A DNA stretch of 64,000 nucleotides from NCBI GenBank assembly GCA_026413225.1, contig CM048553.1, positions 24,242,501 through 24,306,500 on the forward strand, read 5' to 3'. Positions 28,441-39,115 of this stretch are shown one piece after another; positions within the stretch are counted from its first letter, which is position 1, and each line of letters opens with the position of its first letter. The notes below the pieces were generated by a model. That model ran no database searches, had not been told where the DNA came from, and was given only the letters and a program-made list of their open reading frames with translations. The DNA is from Otis tarda. Lineage: Eukaryota > Chordata > Aves > Otidiformes > Otididae. A program made the position numbers and the translations under genes.

Positions 28441-31400
28441 TCTCAGACCAACCATGCAGAGGCTCCTACGCTACCCGCCACAGGCAGTGTGCTGGCTTAG
28501 GGGACAGACACGTGGTTGAGAAAACTGATATTCTCAAGCAGTTAGGAAGCATTGTTCTGTTAGGGCTTATACTGCTTTACATCTTGTCTGGATAAACAAA
28601 GTGAGAATCATGGAAGGTATCATTCTGAAATCTCTCTCCAGCATTAATAATCATTTTAATACTCTGGGATTGGTCAAAATTCTGATGGGCAGAACATGCA
28701 GACTCATAGACTGGCACCTTTCTTTTCGTCCCCCGTGATAACTTGGTGGACTTATGTTTAGAGTGAATTTATGAAGTAAACAGCTATAGTAGAAACAATC
28801 AATGAATAAAAAAAAAATAAAATTAAATAACCTCAGTGAAAATATTAGTTTGCTTCACTGCTTATTTCACCTTGATGCGTCCTTCATAGGAAGTTTAGAC
28901 TTCCATTATGAAGTATTTAATTACAGAGATTTCATTGCTTAATTCTAAGTGTTTACTACTTCAGGAAGGCATTTCAAATCAGTGTCTAATACTCCTTCAT
29001 GTCACCCGGATCGTTTATAAGGAAATAGATGTTTTCACTGTGGTTTTTTTTCTTGTTTTTACTTTAACCTTTTCTGTAATTAAAACAGATTTACTCCTGC
29101 TATAAAAACCATACCTGACACAACATTTTAATTCTCATTTGTTGCTAGGAGTGGTAGCTGTATTGATGCTCAGACTTAGAGTCTCGTTACAATTTGTCAG
29201 CAGCTTAACAAGTTGTCGAACATCAACTGAGTTACGGTAACTTTACATGTGCCTGTTCTTAGTGCACAGTAGATGCGAGATACGGCAACTTAACACAAAC
29301 CACACACTACACAGGGAGCCCAAAAACCTCAGCTGCCTCCAGGGAGTGTCAGCTAGGCACTGTGCATGTTCACCATGGAAATCACAGCTACGTTCTTCTC
29401 TAGGGTTCAGCTTCAGACGAAAGCAAGCAACAAGTCTGACACTAAAATTCACTTTGGAGCTTTTGGTCTAAAAGCTTCTTACAAAGCACCAGATACAAAG
29501 TGTGTAGAAGTCAATGGAAAAATATCTGCCCTTGACCTCAATGACCTTTGATCAGGCTTTCAACCCTACAAAAACTATGTGCTATTTCAGTGTGAAATGG
29601 ATTGGTGAAACAGGGACACAGCCCCTCCGTTCCATCAGAAGGCCCTCTCAAGAAAAGGAGCATGTTCCATCACAGCCAGCCTCTGGGAAGCGGGGACCAC
29701 TGACTTTTTTAATTACTTTAACTGAAAACTTGACTGCTGCAAACTGAAGGGTCTTAGGGCTGTATCAGGATGTGGGCACATTCTGGCATTGTAGCTGATT
29801 TAGTAATAGCACTGAGGGTGGAGAAGAAACAACTTGTCAGAGAATTCAAACTAGATAGACACAAGTTTCTTTCTCACCCAGAGCTTTCCCTTACCTTATT
29901 AAAGTTGGACTTTGTGCAGGTTTTTTCAAAATGAAGTCACTCACATCCAGATAAAACAGATTAATTGAGACAATTGAAATGCCTTCCTCAGTTTATTTTT
30001 AGTCTTAATTAAAAGAAAAAAATAATCTTCTACCGAAGTTTTACCCTTCATGCCACAGAAGGTGGCCAAGAATAGGGGAGGGGGAGAAGAAGGAAAAAAA
30101 AAAAAAAAGAGTAGAATTTGTTTTCCAGAAACAAAGTAGTTCAGAGTTTTCAAAGTATGTTCTTCTGAAGAGCGAAGGTTGTCACAGGGAAACAGCTGGC
30201 CGCTTGTGGAAAAGGCAATAGATGGGATGAGGAGGGAAAATAGAAAGGAAGCAGTAGTCGTTTTTTCTCTGAGTCAAAATGCAACTTTATGTGTTTCAGA
30301 TGGATAGCTAGGTAGACTACCGGGAGGAGGAGAAGGAGTGCATGTGTGTGGCTACGTACGTAAACACACATACAAGCACACATACATCATTTCAATTAAG
30401 CAAGGGCAGCAAGGCCACTAAAATGTTCAAGGACTTATGAATGAAAATAGAGTAGGCTTGGTAGCATATGGATTAACAGGCCTCCTGTGGATTACATTAT
30501 AAAGTGCTGCTATTCAAGGGTAAAAGTAAACCAAAGTATTTTTATACTAAATTTAAAGCACCACAGCAGCAAGCTCTTTCACTACGGAATAATCCAGTAC
30601 CTTACAAGTTAATTAAATTTACTCCCCTAATTACTGAAGAATTTCCACAGAGGATACTCTATAGGGCTAAGCCATGTTCTGTTGTGACGCTAAATAAGGA
30701 ACAATCCCAGCAAAAGTAACATAAGACAACATGAGTGTCAAGCAGATGTGATGCTGAATCAAGTCCATAATAGTTGAATCAGGCATCCCTACCAATTGTT
30801 TTCAAATTACTGATTTAATTTTAAACACAAGCCAACTTTTTTCTCTGCTCCAATGCAGTCCCATTTATTCTAAATCACATGCACTACTCTCTACCAAACA
30901 GCTTTAAAGTTTTGTTTAATACTTCTAACTTTACTATATAACATTTAAGAGCAGGAAGAAAGACTTGTATGAGGAAATAGTATTTATTTTTCTCTTATAT
31001 AACTTCTATCCTTTTTCTTCATTATAATTGTATGTATATATATTTAGTACTGCTACAGTATTTGACTCCTTCATGAAAATCCTTGTAACATCTGCATGTT
31101 CTGTGTAAACTTGCGTTTGAAATTAATGTATTACCAAGAGGATTTATTTCATCACCATTTTACTTTGCTCTACTGATCTGTGAAATGTGTTGCACCTCTC
31201 TTCCTTTCAAAGGCATTACAAAAAAGACTAACCTGTCATTTTTTTTCTAGAATTATGAATAGCTATGTATGTTTTCTACAAATTAACTGTGCAAAAACAT
31301 ACAAAGGCAGCATTTGGATTTTTTTTCTTCAGCACCAAAGCAGTGAGTAAGACAGCTCAGTATGAATAAAACCAAAATTGGACAAAATCCTATAGCTTAT

Positions 31401-32937
31401 TTTTATTACTTTGCCAGCACCTTTATTGAAATGTAATCAATCCCTTCAACTAATTTGACACCACTGACATTTAGATTAGATATAAACACATATTTTGAGT
31501 TATTTTTAAACAAAGTAGTCAGGAAAAGTGAAGAAAATAAAGACTTCCAATTTCTGCCAACATAAAATAGTCCTTTTGAGTCCAAAAAGTTAACACTCTA
31601 CACTATAAACCACAAAAATACTAAATTGCAGCTTTTGAAAGTACTTTGTTCTAACTTTTCAAAGTTGTGTCTTAGGAGTATATATTAGGATGGCTTGTCA
31701 GGATTTCTGTTTTGCTGAAAGCTCTAAATTTACAACAGGTGGCAGTTGGCAGAACTGGGAACCATTTAGTCATGAGACAACCAATAGGACTATCTTCTTA
31801 CAGACAAAGATAAGAAGTTTACAGTTTACCAAACCAATTTATTAAATAATATTCATTAAATACTTCTATAGCAGTCATTTAGGCAAGCTCCTCAAGAACG
31901 CTAAGGCATCCTTACGCATATCCTTAGGTGTGCAAAACCAAAACATCTAAAAGTTCAATAGATGCCTTGCTGAACGAATTCACAAAGCTCCAGACAGTTG
32001 TTTAGGCAATAAGGAGGAAGTGCTTGTAAACACATGGGATCTCTTAAGTGAGAGTAAAAGATGAATAACAACACTCAGCCCTTTGTAGATCACCTAATAA
32101 CATTCAGGAGCATAGATACTGTCTTTGAAGTCCCTATTTTTTTCATGAACTGTTGACTAAGGAAGCCAGGGCAATGTTGTCAGCTGATGCAGATTAGGAA
32201 GGAAAAAAAAAATAGTGTTGTAGTTCATGCCAAAGCCAAGATTGTTACAGATCCATATCACAATCAGGGAACTACAATAATAAATCATTTTAAGAAAAAA
32301 ATGTTTCCTTAGCTTTGCTGCTCTTTATGAATGCTCAGAATGAGTTTCTCTACACTGCTTCATCTTCCAATATTGTTTCTGACAATAGATAGGAGACAAG
32401 ACATACGCAGTTTTTCTACTAACTAGTTTAAAGATCTGCCTTGACTCTCATCTCTTTGTGAAGGTATTGCCAAGCTTTCATTTGGTAGCCTGAAATTATT
32501 AAGTCCATTTCAATGTCTGTCTGTGCTTTCACTGCACTCTCCCTGCCTCCATTTTCACTGAGATCTCAAGTAGAATTGGCAGAGTTCTCAGAGGAACACT
32601 AATGGTAAGTCACCTTAGGTCAACAGCTCTAGGCACAAGTGTGCCAACGAGAGTAGCAAAATAGCAGAAAACTAGACTTCTACTCTAGACTTCAAGTACG
32701 GGCAATAACCAAGGAAAAAGGATCTGAAAGGAGATTTCTGAGTACACTTCCTACGATATGGATTTACAGTTCTCATCAAACTTTCATCTCCATCATTCAA
32801 CCTCCATATTCAAACTAGTACACTCTCAAATCCAAGGCCTGAAACCATACATAGCCATTAGGGTCACATATTGCTGTGGGATTTGATTTCGGTCTTTTCA
32901 CAATCAATGGACCTTCTCAATCACAGTCAATTGGGAT
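28441..32937. other. Intergenic, no gene seen
   Basis: Short frames only. A CA/GT-rich patch lies at about 30341-30388 and an A-rich patch at about 30090-30106. A possible ancient amniote repeat at 29507-29566 is listed separately. No promoter, CpG island or RNA gene was recognised. Confidence 0.5.
29507..29566. repeat. Possible fragment of an old amniote interspersed repeat
   Basis: The words AAGTCAATGGAAAA and TTGACCTCAATGACCTTTGA followed by TCAGGC match, in order and spacing, a motif I remember as very common in reptile and bird genomes (actcccattgacttcaatgg followed by gctttggatcaggcc). I cannot name the family. A related motif lies at 55889-55960. Confidence 0.3.
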
Positions 32938-33557
32938 TATTTTTTCCTATGTTTAAATGGAATTTCCTGTATTTCAACTTGTGCCCATTGCCTCTGCCTG
33001 TCACTGAGAAAAGCCTGGGTCTCCTTTACTCTCTCCTGTCAGATATTTATACACATGGATAAGAAGTCCCCATGCCTTCACTTCTCCAGGCTAAGCAGTC
33101 CATCTTATGTCAGATGATCCAATTCTTTAATCATCTTTGTCCCCCTTCACCGGACACATTCAAGTATGTCCATGTCTCACTCATATTAGGGAGCCCAGAA
33201 CTGTACACAGTGCCAAGTAGAGAAGAAGAGTAACCTTCACTCGCTGGCAATGTTCTGCTTACTGCAGCCCAGGAGACTCTTGGCCTTCTTTGTTGCAAGG
33301 GTGGTTATGTTCATTTGGTGTCCATCAGGACTTCCAAGGTCTTTTCTGCCAAGCTTCCTTCCAGCTGGTTGGCCACTAGCCTGTAGTAGTGTATGGGTTT
33401 GTTTCTTCCCAGGTGCAGGACTTCATTGAACTTCACGAGGTTCCCATCAGGTCATTTCTCTAGCCTGCTGAAATGACTCTGAATGGTAGAACACTACCTG
33501 CTGTACCAACCACTTACCCTAGCTTTTGTGTCACCTGCAAAGCACATTTCTCACTGA
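32938..33557 (-). repeat. CR1 LINE fragment, 3' portion of ORF2 and part of the 3' UTR
   Basis: The plus strand carries the reverse complement of CR1 blocks in the expected order: AATTTCCTGTATTTCAACTT, GTGCCCATTGCCTCTGCCTG, CTTCTCCAGGCTAAGCAGTC, ATGTCCATGTCTCACTCATA, GGGAGCCCAGAACTGTACAC, CTTCCCAGGTGCAGGACTTC and GAACTTCACGAGGTTCCCAT. About 620 bases are present. The terminal octamers and the last part of the 3' UTR are missing on the left side, so this copy is truncated at both ends. Many small differences from consensus suggest an old insertion. Confidence 0.9.
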
Positions 33558-35077
33558 ATGGCTGTTGGACAGAAGCTTAGTTTTTTTCCCTGGAGCCTGC
33601 AGCATGCTAGAGTCTACTGTTCTTGTCCAGCTTGAGCTCCCTGTGTCCGTTCCAGTCCTGTCTCGTTTCCTGCTCTAGTCCTTCCCCGAGTCCCTGCTCT
33701 GTAGAGTAGACTAGAATCCCAGGCAGCAGTAAAAATGCCCACAAAATGAAAAATTAAATCATCAAAACACCACTGAGAAGTATCATAACTGCTTCAAGGG
33801 ATAACAGTACAATTTTAGACATTATACATGTAAAAGCAACAAACACAACAGGAAAGGCAAGCATACTTTACGACTATGTGATTATTCATGAAGAATATCA
33901 CTATGCCTGATTCAATCAAAATTTGTTCTTAAATATCAGACAAATTCTTCTGTGCTGCTTCCAAGAAACAACATGCATTATCATATAGGAATTCTGTGAA
34001 AGGTGATAGTTTAGCAAACTGGAAGTGGAAGTGCTTTCTGTACTTGTCTTTAAATTATATACTTGAAATCCAGAATGTAATTTATTTTACAAGGAATGAG
34101 AAAATAAAACACTGCTATTCTCCTCTACTTTGAATTGTTTTTCAACTCATTTAGTTGAACTTCAACTGAAGCAGTCATGTGGTCTTTACTTGTACTTTCA
34201 ATAGTGTCCAAAAGTATCGCTGTTAAAAAATTATTTGGAAGTCATGTAGCTCTATTGATTTCTCATAATTCAAGAGAAGTAGTGCGTAATTTTGTTTCTT
34301 ACACGTGTTGGACTGGATTGAACAACCCTCTGAAACAATCTTGAGCCTCTGGGATTTTTCACTGTATTTCTTTTCCACAGCTTCCCATAACTTGGCACTG
34401 ATGACTTAAATCCTCCAGAGGAATTCAAGTATTTCAAGTAGTTTGAGAGCCACTTCTTTGAATCAGAATTTGTGTGATAAATCCAGGCCAAGTAAGACAT
34501 TTGTTTGACTTTAACAATGTTACTCACTAAGAACAGCTGGTCCTTTACTTCACATTCATTCAGCAGGGGATACAGCAGTTGTCTGCTTATCTGATCTCTT
34601 TCTATCATGTTCCCTTGGATAAAGGAGCTTATTAAACAACAGTAAACCAAATATGTTGTCTGATGTCCCTGTTCTCAGATGGCTTTATCCTCCAAGGAAC
34701 AAGCCTTCCCCGCCAGGTGCATCTGCAAATCCCACTCACAATATGAAGAGAGGGCACTCACCGCTTCCATTCCCAACTCAGCTCTGTCCTACTTAGGAGT
34801 CAACGCTGCAGTTTCTTATGCTGTAATTTTCAAAATCAGGCTAGATTTGATTGCATTTCAAAATGAATTTCCAAATTATTTCATAATATTCCCAGTTTAT
34901 ACATGGTTCTTCGTAATGTGTATTTCTTAATATTTCTTTTCACAGATTGCTGTGTTTGGGAATTTTGTGCAAAAGTCTTCTGTTGGCTTCTCACACATCT
35001 TCACAGCCAAAAATGTTAATTTAGTTAAATATTGTGTTCACTGTCCCACCCAAAGCAAGACCCCTGCCAATGCCAGA
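33558..35077. other. Intergenic; one unassigned coding-like minus frame
   Basis: Between two CR1 copies. A small GC-rich patch at about 33575-33720 has a near-inverted pair (CTAGAGTCTACT and AGTAGACTAGA) about 100 bases apart, and I could not assign it. A minus-strand frame of 126 codons (34270-34650) is longer than expected by chance here but matches nothing I know; see the findings. Confidence 0.4.
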
Positions 35078-35699
35078 TCAAGTTCTAGGCTGCATTAGAA
35101 AGAACATTGCCAGCTGGTCAAGGCAGGTGATCCTTCCCCTTTTCTCAGCCCCTTTGAGACCCATCTGCAATGCTGTGTTCAGTTCTGGGCTCCTTAGTAA
35201 AAGCAAAAGATGGACATACTGAGATTACTTCAGTGCAGGTCACCACGAAGATGATTAAGGGACTAGAGTATTTCTCCTATGAGGAGAGGCTGAGAGAGCT
35301 AGGACTATTCAGCCTGGAGATTAGAAGGCTCAGGGAAGCTCTTAAGAAGACATATAAACCTGAGGGAGGCGGGGAGTAAAGAACATGGAGCCAGACTCCA
35401 CTCAGTGGAGCCCAAAGAAAGGACAAGAAGCAATGGGAGGAAACTGAAATACAGGGAATTCCATTTAAACATAAGAAAAAAGAAAAAAAAAATGTTTACT
35501 GTGACAGTAATCAAATACTGGAATAAGTTGCCCAGAGAGGTGGTGGATTCTCAGTCATTGGAGATATTCGAAACCCAAAAGGAAAATGCCCTGAGCAAAC
35601 TGGTCTCTTAACACTGCTTTGGGCTAGGGGAGTTGGGGGGGTGGACTAGGTGATCTCCAGTGTTCCCCTCCAGCCTTAACAATTCAGTGATTCTGTGAA
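35078..35699 (+). repeat. CR1 LINE 3' portion
   Basis: Ordered CR1 blocks on the plus strand: GTGTTCAGTTCTGGGCTCCT, ACGAAGATGATTAAGGGACT, GAGGAGAGGCTGAGAGAGCT, TATTCAGCCTGGAGA, TTGCCCAGAGAGGTGGTGGA, and a degenerate 3' end CCTTAACAATTCAGTGATTC TGTGAA. Compared with the usual body it has several small indels. The 5' end is truncated within the ORF2 region. It lies close to another CR1 fragment in the opposite orientation. Confidence 0.9.
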
Positions 35700-35785
35700 G
35701 TAAGCCACCATTCTGTACAGCAAAATTTTGCAAATTTCCATGATTCCACAATCCCTCTAGATTTTCACTAACCTCAGAGCCAATA

Positions 35786-36045
35786 ATTTTTTCCTAATAT
35801 CCAATATGAACCTTTGAGCTGCGATCCGTGATCCTTGACTGTTCTTACACTCCTTGCCACTACCAGCAAGAGTTGGGCTTCATCACCTTTGTACCTCCCC
35901 TTCAAGTGTTTGAGGGTTCCTACTACACCATCCCTTAGTCTGCTCTTCACCAGACTAACAAAGCCCAGCTCCTCCACGTCTCTCCTCAGGGAGCATGTGC
36001 TGTAAGCCCTTCACCACCTTGGTAGCACTCTGCTGAGACCCCTGC
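35786..36045 (-). repeat. CR1-like LINE fragment (different, older subfamily)
   Basis: The plus strand shows TTTTTCCTAATATCCAATAT GAACCT, later CAGACTAACAAAGCCCAGCT CC, TCTCCTCAGGGAGCATGTGC and GCCCTTCACCACCTTGGTAG CACTCTGCTGAGACC. These correspond in order to the reverse complement of a CR1 subfamily body (vertebrate type: cctaatatccaatctgaacc, aaacccagctccctcagc, tcaccagctttgttgcc). It is more diverged than the neighbouring copy and lacks the 3' octamers. Confidence 0.75.
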
Positions 36046-38148
36046 AGTGCCATCCTGGAAATCCAGCCGTTGTTTCAACAGCTGAATGAAGCCCATTTGC
36101 ACTTGTTTAAATTACAGGGAATGCTTTCCACCCTTCCACACCACTTCCCCCTATGCAGCATCATTTCTGAGTCACCCAAGGGCACGCTAGAATCATCTTG
36201 CTGACAGTAATAGTTACACTGAACTTACTCAACAAGTTCAGAGCAAGACTAAGTGTTAGTATGATTATACGTAGGCCTGTGTGTTACTGGAAGACTGCAC
36301 CATTTTTCCAACCATTTGGCAAGTTGTTCTCAGAGCTCCTAGTCTCTGTTGCAGAAGCAAACAAATTGCCCTGACCATAGACTTCTCCCTGTACAAACTG
36401 TGGTGAAAATGTTCTCAAGATTAAAGCACTGTCAGGCAATCTTGTCAATGATGCAATACTTTTTTTTTTTTCCTCCAGAAAATGCAATCTACCATTCCCT
36501 CACATCCTTTGCCAAAATCACACACAGCCTCTGTCCAGAACGAAGAAGGACTAAAACACAGACAAGCTAAGATAGAGTCACAAGAGAGTTTTTCATCTCT
36601 GGGAAATATCCTGTCACACTTCAGCAACCATAGAAATATCATTCTTTCTCACCCAGTTCACACACCAGTTAAAGAATACTGACACTCTTCTAAATGTTTG
36701 GAGCTAGCCAAATCTGCACAGCTTTAAATTTTGTCAGTGAGATCATCCCCATTCTGCATGTGCCAAGAGAAATTCTCTCATTTTGAATAAACTCCTGATT
36801 CTCTGTGGTGTTTCCTACCTTAAGCCTCACACCTCTTGCATAGCACTTTGCATAAATATCAGCTCAAAGCTACTAGCATGCATTGGTACCATCTATGTGT
36901 AATAGGCTGCAGGAGGGCTGCCACGTAGTTTGCTTTCTAGTAACCACTCTAATACAAGCGGTACTTTGAATGACCTGGAAGTCATGCCTTAGGGTAGCCA
37001 CAACTGCAAAATCGACACAAAATGAGCTTTCCATTTTTATTCACAGACAGGCACCTAATAGTACTCAGGATACAGAGACTAGAGAGGGGATTGCCTGGCC
37101 AGAGATATCTAGGAGCGTCTGTGCAGAGCAGCTTACTAGGTACTTACTTAATAGCCAGGCTCGCTTTGGCTGGCTTTTCATCTCATCTTCTGAGGATGTT
37201 TATGCAGGAGCTTAGCTCTTGGGGGTTTTGTGAAAAGGCTAAGGATATCTTAAGGATATCCTTAAGTTAGGATATCCAGATGCTGAAATATCTCTGCATT
37301 TTGAGCTACCTACCTTTCAGTCTATAAATGTAGTCCCCATAACACTAACTTACAAAGGGACTTTTGAGGAGAGCTTTACCACGGAGTTCACTTGGAATAA
37401 AATGAAGCTTTTAGCCCTTTGGAGTACAAATTCTCATTTACCTGAGTGTGAGAGCAGCCCAGTACACTTCGCAGCAGGCAGCCTCCTCCCCTACGTTCCC
37501 ACCAAAGGCGTCACGCTGCTGAGGCTGCGTACTGGGAACTGTGAACACAATCCACACTGACAGTGCAAAAAAGGAGCAGAAAAGAAAATCAAACGGCACT
37601 TCCACAAAGTGAGAGTGGACAAACAAAAGTTAGCCTCCCTTGCAAAAAAAGTAACTAATGGCAAGCACGTGGAAAATAGCCTTCACGCAAAGCACAGACA
37701 AATACTCTAATGAAGGCAACTACAAAGAAAAAATTAAAAGTTAAGGCTTTGTTTTAACACAGGAGAATCAATTAATCCTTCTTTTATCCCTTCTAAGGCA
37801 GTCTCCTCTTTTCTGCCAGATGTAGCATTCAGCTGGAGTCTATGTTCACTTAACATCTACGGAAAAGGAGGAAAAAATACATTCCTAAGACATAAAAAAA
37901 TAAAAAAAAAAGAGATGGAACTTGGCATAATTTCTGCGAAGACATCCTGAGGAAGACACAATGAGCTCTATGTGCAGAAATGCAAACATTTCTGAGACTG
38001 ACCGACCATGTTTTCTGCAATGTCAGTAAGCCACTAAATGTCGAAATAACCACTCAAACAGCTTTCATAAGATAATGATAGTTCACACCATTGTGTGACT
38101 AAACTTTCAGAACACAGCTGCCGACACAGAAGAAGCGCCAATACAGGG
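36046..38148. other. Intergenic to CpG-island edge, no supported gene
   Basis: Short frames only. A palindrome at 37249-37266 is listed separately. A minus-strand frame at 37438-37626 contains a hydrophobic segment and ends at a donor-like CAG/GTAAAT, the only hint of a minus-strand transcript leaving the CpG island; see the findings. A T11 run at about 36460 and short A runs are present. Confidence 0.4.
37249..37266. repeat. Perfect 18-bp palindrome within GGATATC triplet
   Basis: CTTAAGGATATCCTTAAG is self-complementary over all 18 bases. GGATATC also occurs at 37243 and 37270, so three copies of the word lie within about 35 bases. It may arise from local duplication, or it may be a binding site for a dimeric protein; nothing decides between these. 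Confidence 0.8.
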
Positions 38149-38215
38149 AAAAAAAAAAAAAAAAAAAAAGGTACAAGATCATGGTATTTGGGGGGAAAAA
38201 AAAAAAAAAAAAAAA
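38149..38215. repeat. Paired A tracts (21 and 20 nt) at CpG-island edge
   Basis: Pure A runs at 38149-38169 and 38196-38215 are separated by 26 bases that include GGTACAAGATC and a G6 run. Each A run is followed by GGTA. Long poly(dA:dT) tracts are known to disfavour nucleosomes and often flank promoters, so a role in keeping the adjacent promoter open is a reasonable inference. Confidence 0.85.
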
Positions 38216-38329
38216 GGTAATTTTTAGAGTGAGGACTGCTCGTAAGTAGAAGCAGGATTTAACAAAGCATTTTGCCAGGCTGGGAAAGTGACCGGTTTGG
38301 AAGAAGTAGTAGGGAGGTGGGGAGACCGG

Positions 38330-39115
38330 AGTGAAAGGCGAGGCGGTGGTGTCCCGAGCAGGGCGGGCAAGGGGCGGGGGCAGCCCCGCAGGCCCTGGAG
38401 CGGAGCTGCTGGCAGGGGCCGAGTTCGGGGAGGCGAGGGGCGCTCCGGGACGCACCGCACCCCGGCGCCTCTGCCTCCTCCTCCGCCTCCCTCCCGCGGG
38501 GCGGGCAGGGCGCAGGTGAAGGCGCCCTGTGTCCAGCCGAGGCCACAGCGGACCCACGGCCGGGTGCTCCTCGGGGAGGCCGAGCCGGGCGGTGCCAGAG
38601 GGGAGACCCCCGACGCCGCGCCGCTCCGCCGCGCTCCCGCGGTGCCCGCCCCGGCTCGGGACGTGGGACGGGGCTCCGGCTTGCCCCCCGCCGGGGCGGA
38701 GGGGAACGGGATGGGCGCGGAAGGCGGGGCCGGGAGGGGAGGTGGAGGCTGCGGCCAGGCCCCCACCCCCCGCCGCTCCCCTCCTCAGAGCCGGGCCGGC
38801 GCTCCGCGGGTGACCTGAGCCTGCCTTCCCCGGTAGAGCCGCGCCGCGGCTGGGGCTCCGGCCTCCGGCGGGAAGAAGAGGCTGCGCTGACGGCGGGGCG
38901 AGGTGGGTGAGCCCCGGGGAGGCGTCCGCGTGGCCGGGCTGCGGCTGGGTTCCGGCGCGGGGCCCCGCGGCTAAGCCGGGCCGGGCCGGGTGCCCCCAGC
39001 GTGCGCGGGCTCGGGCTCGGGCTCCCCCGGGGGGCAACGGCGCGAAGCGGCCGGGCACCGAGCCGGCCGGCCCGATCCGCCCCGCGGTTCCTGCTCCGAC
39101 TGCCGGGTTTTTATG
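38330..39115 (+). promoter_or_regulatory. STEAP1: CpG island: probable STEAP1 promoter and untranslated exon 1
   Basis: About 800 bases of very GC-rich, CpG-dense sequence sit in an AT-rich background, with GC boxes such as GGGGCGGGGG at 38371 and GGGCGGGC nearby, and no clear TATA box. It is the only CpG island upstream of the STEAP1 coding exons and lies about 3 kb from exon 2, which fits a non-coding first exon as in other STEAP genes. Candidate plus-strand donors are GAG/GTGGGT at 38903 and G/GTGAGC at 38907, with CAG/GTGAAG near 38515. I cannot choose between them or place the start site. Open frames on both strands across the island (for example 38099-39127 minus) reflect the scarcity of stop codons in GC-rich DNA. 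A bidirectional promoter cannot be excluded. Confidence 0.6.
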
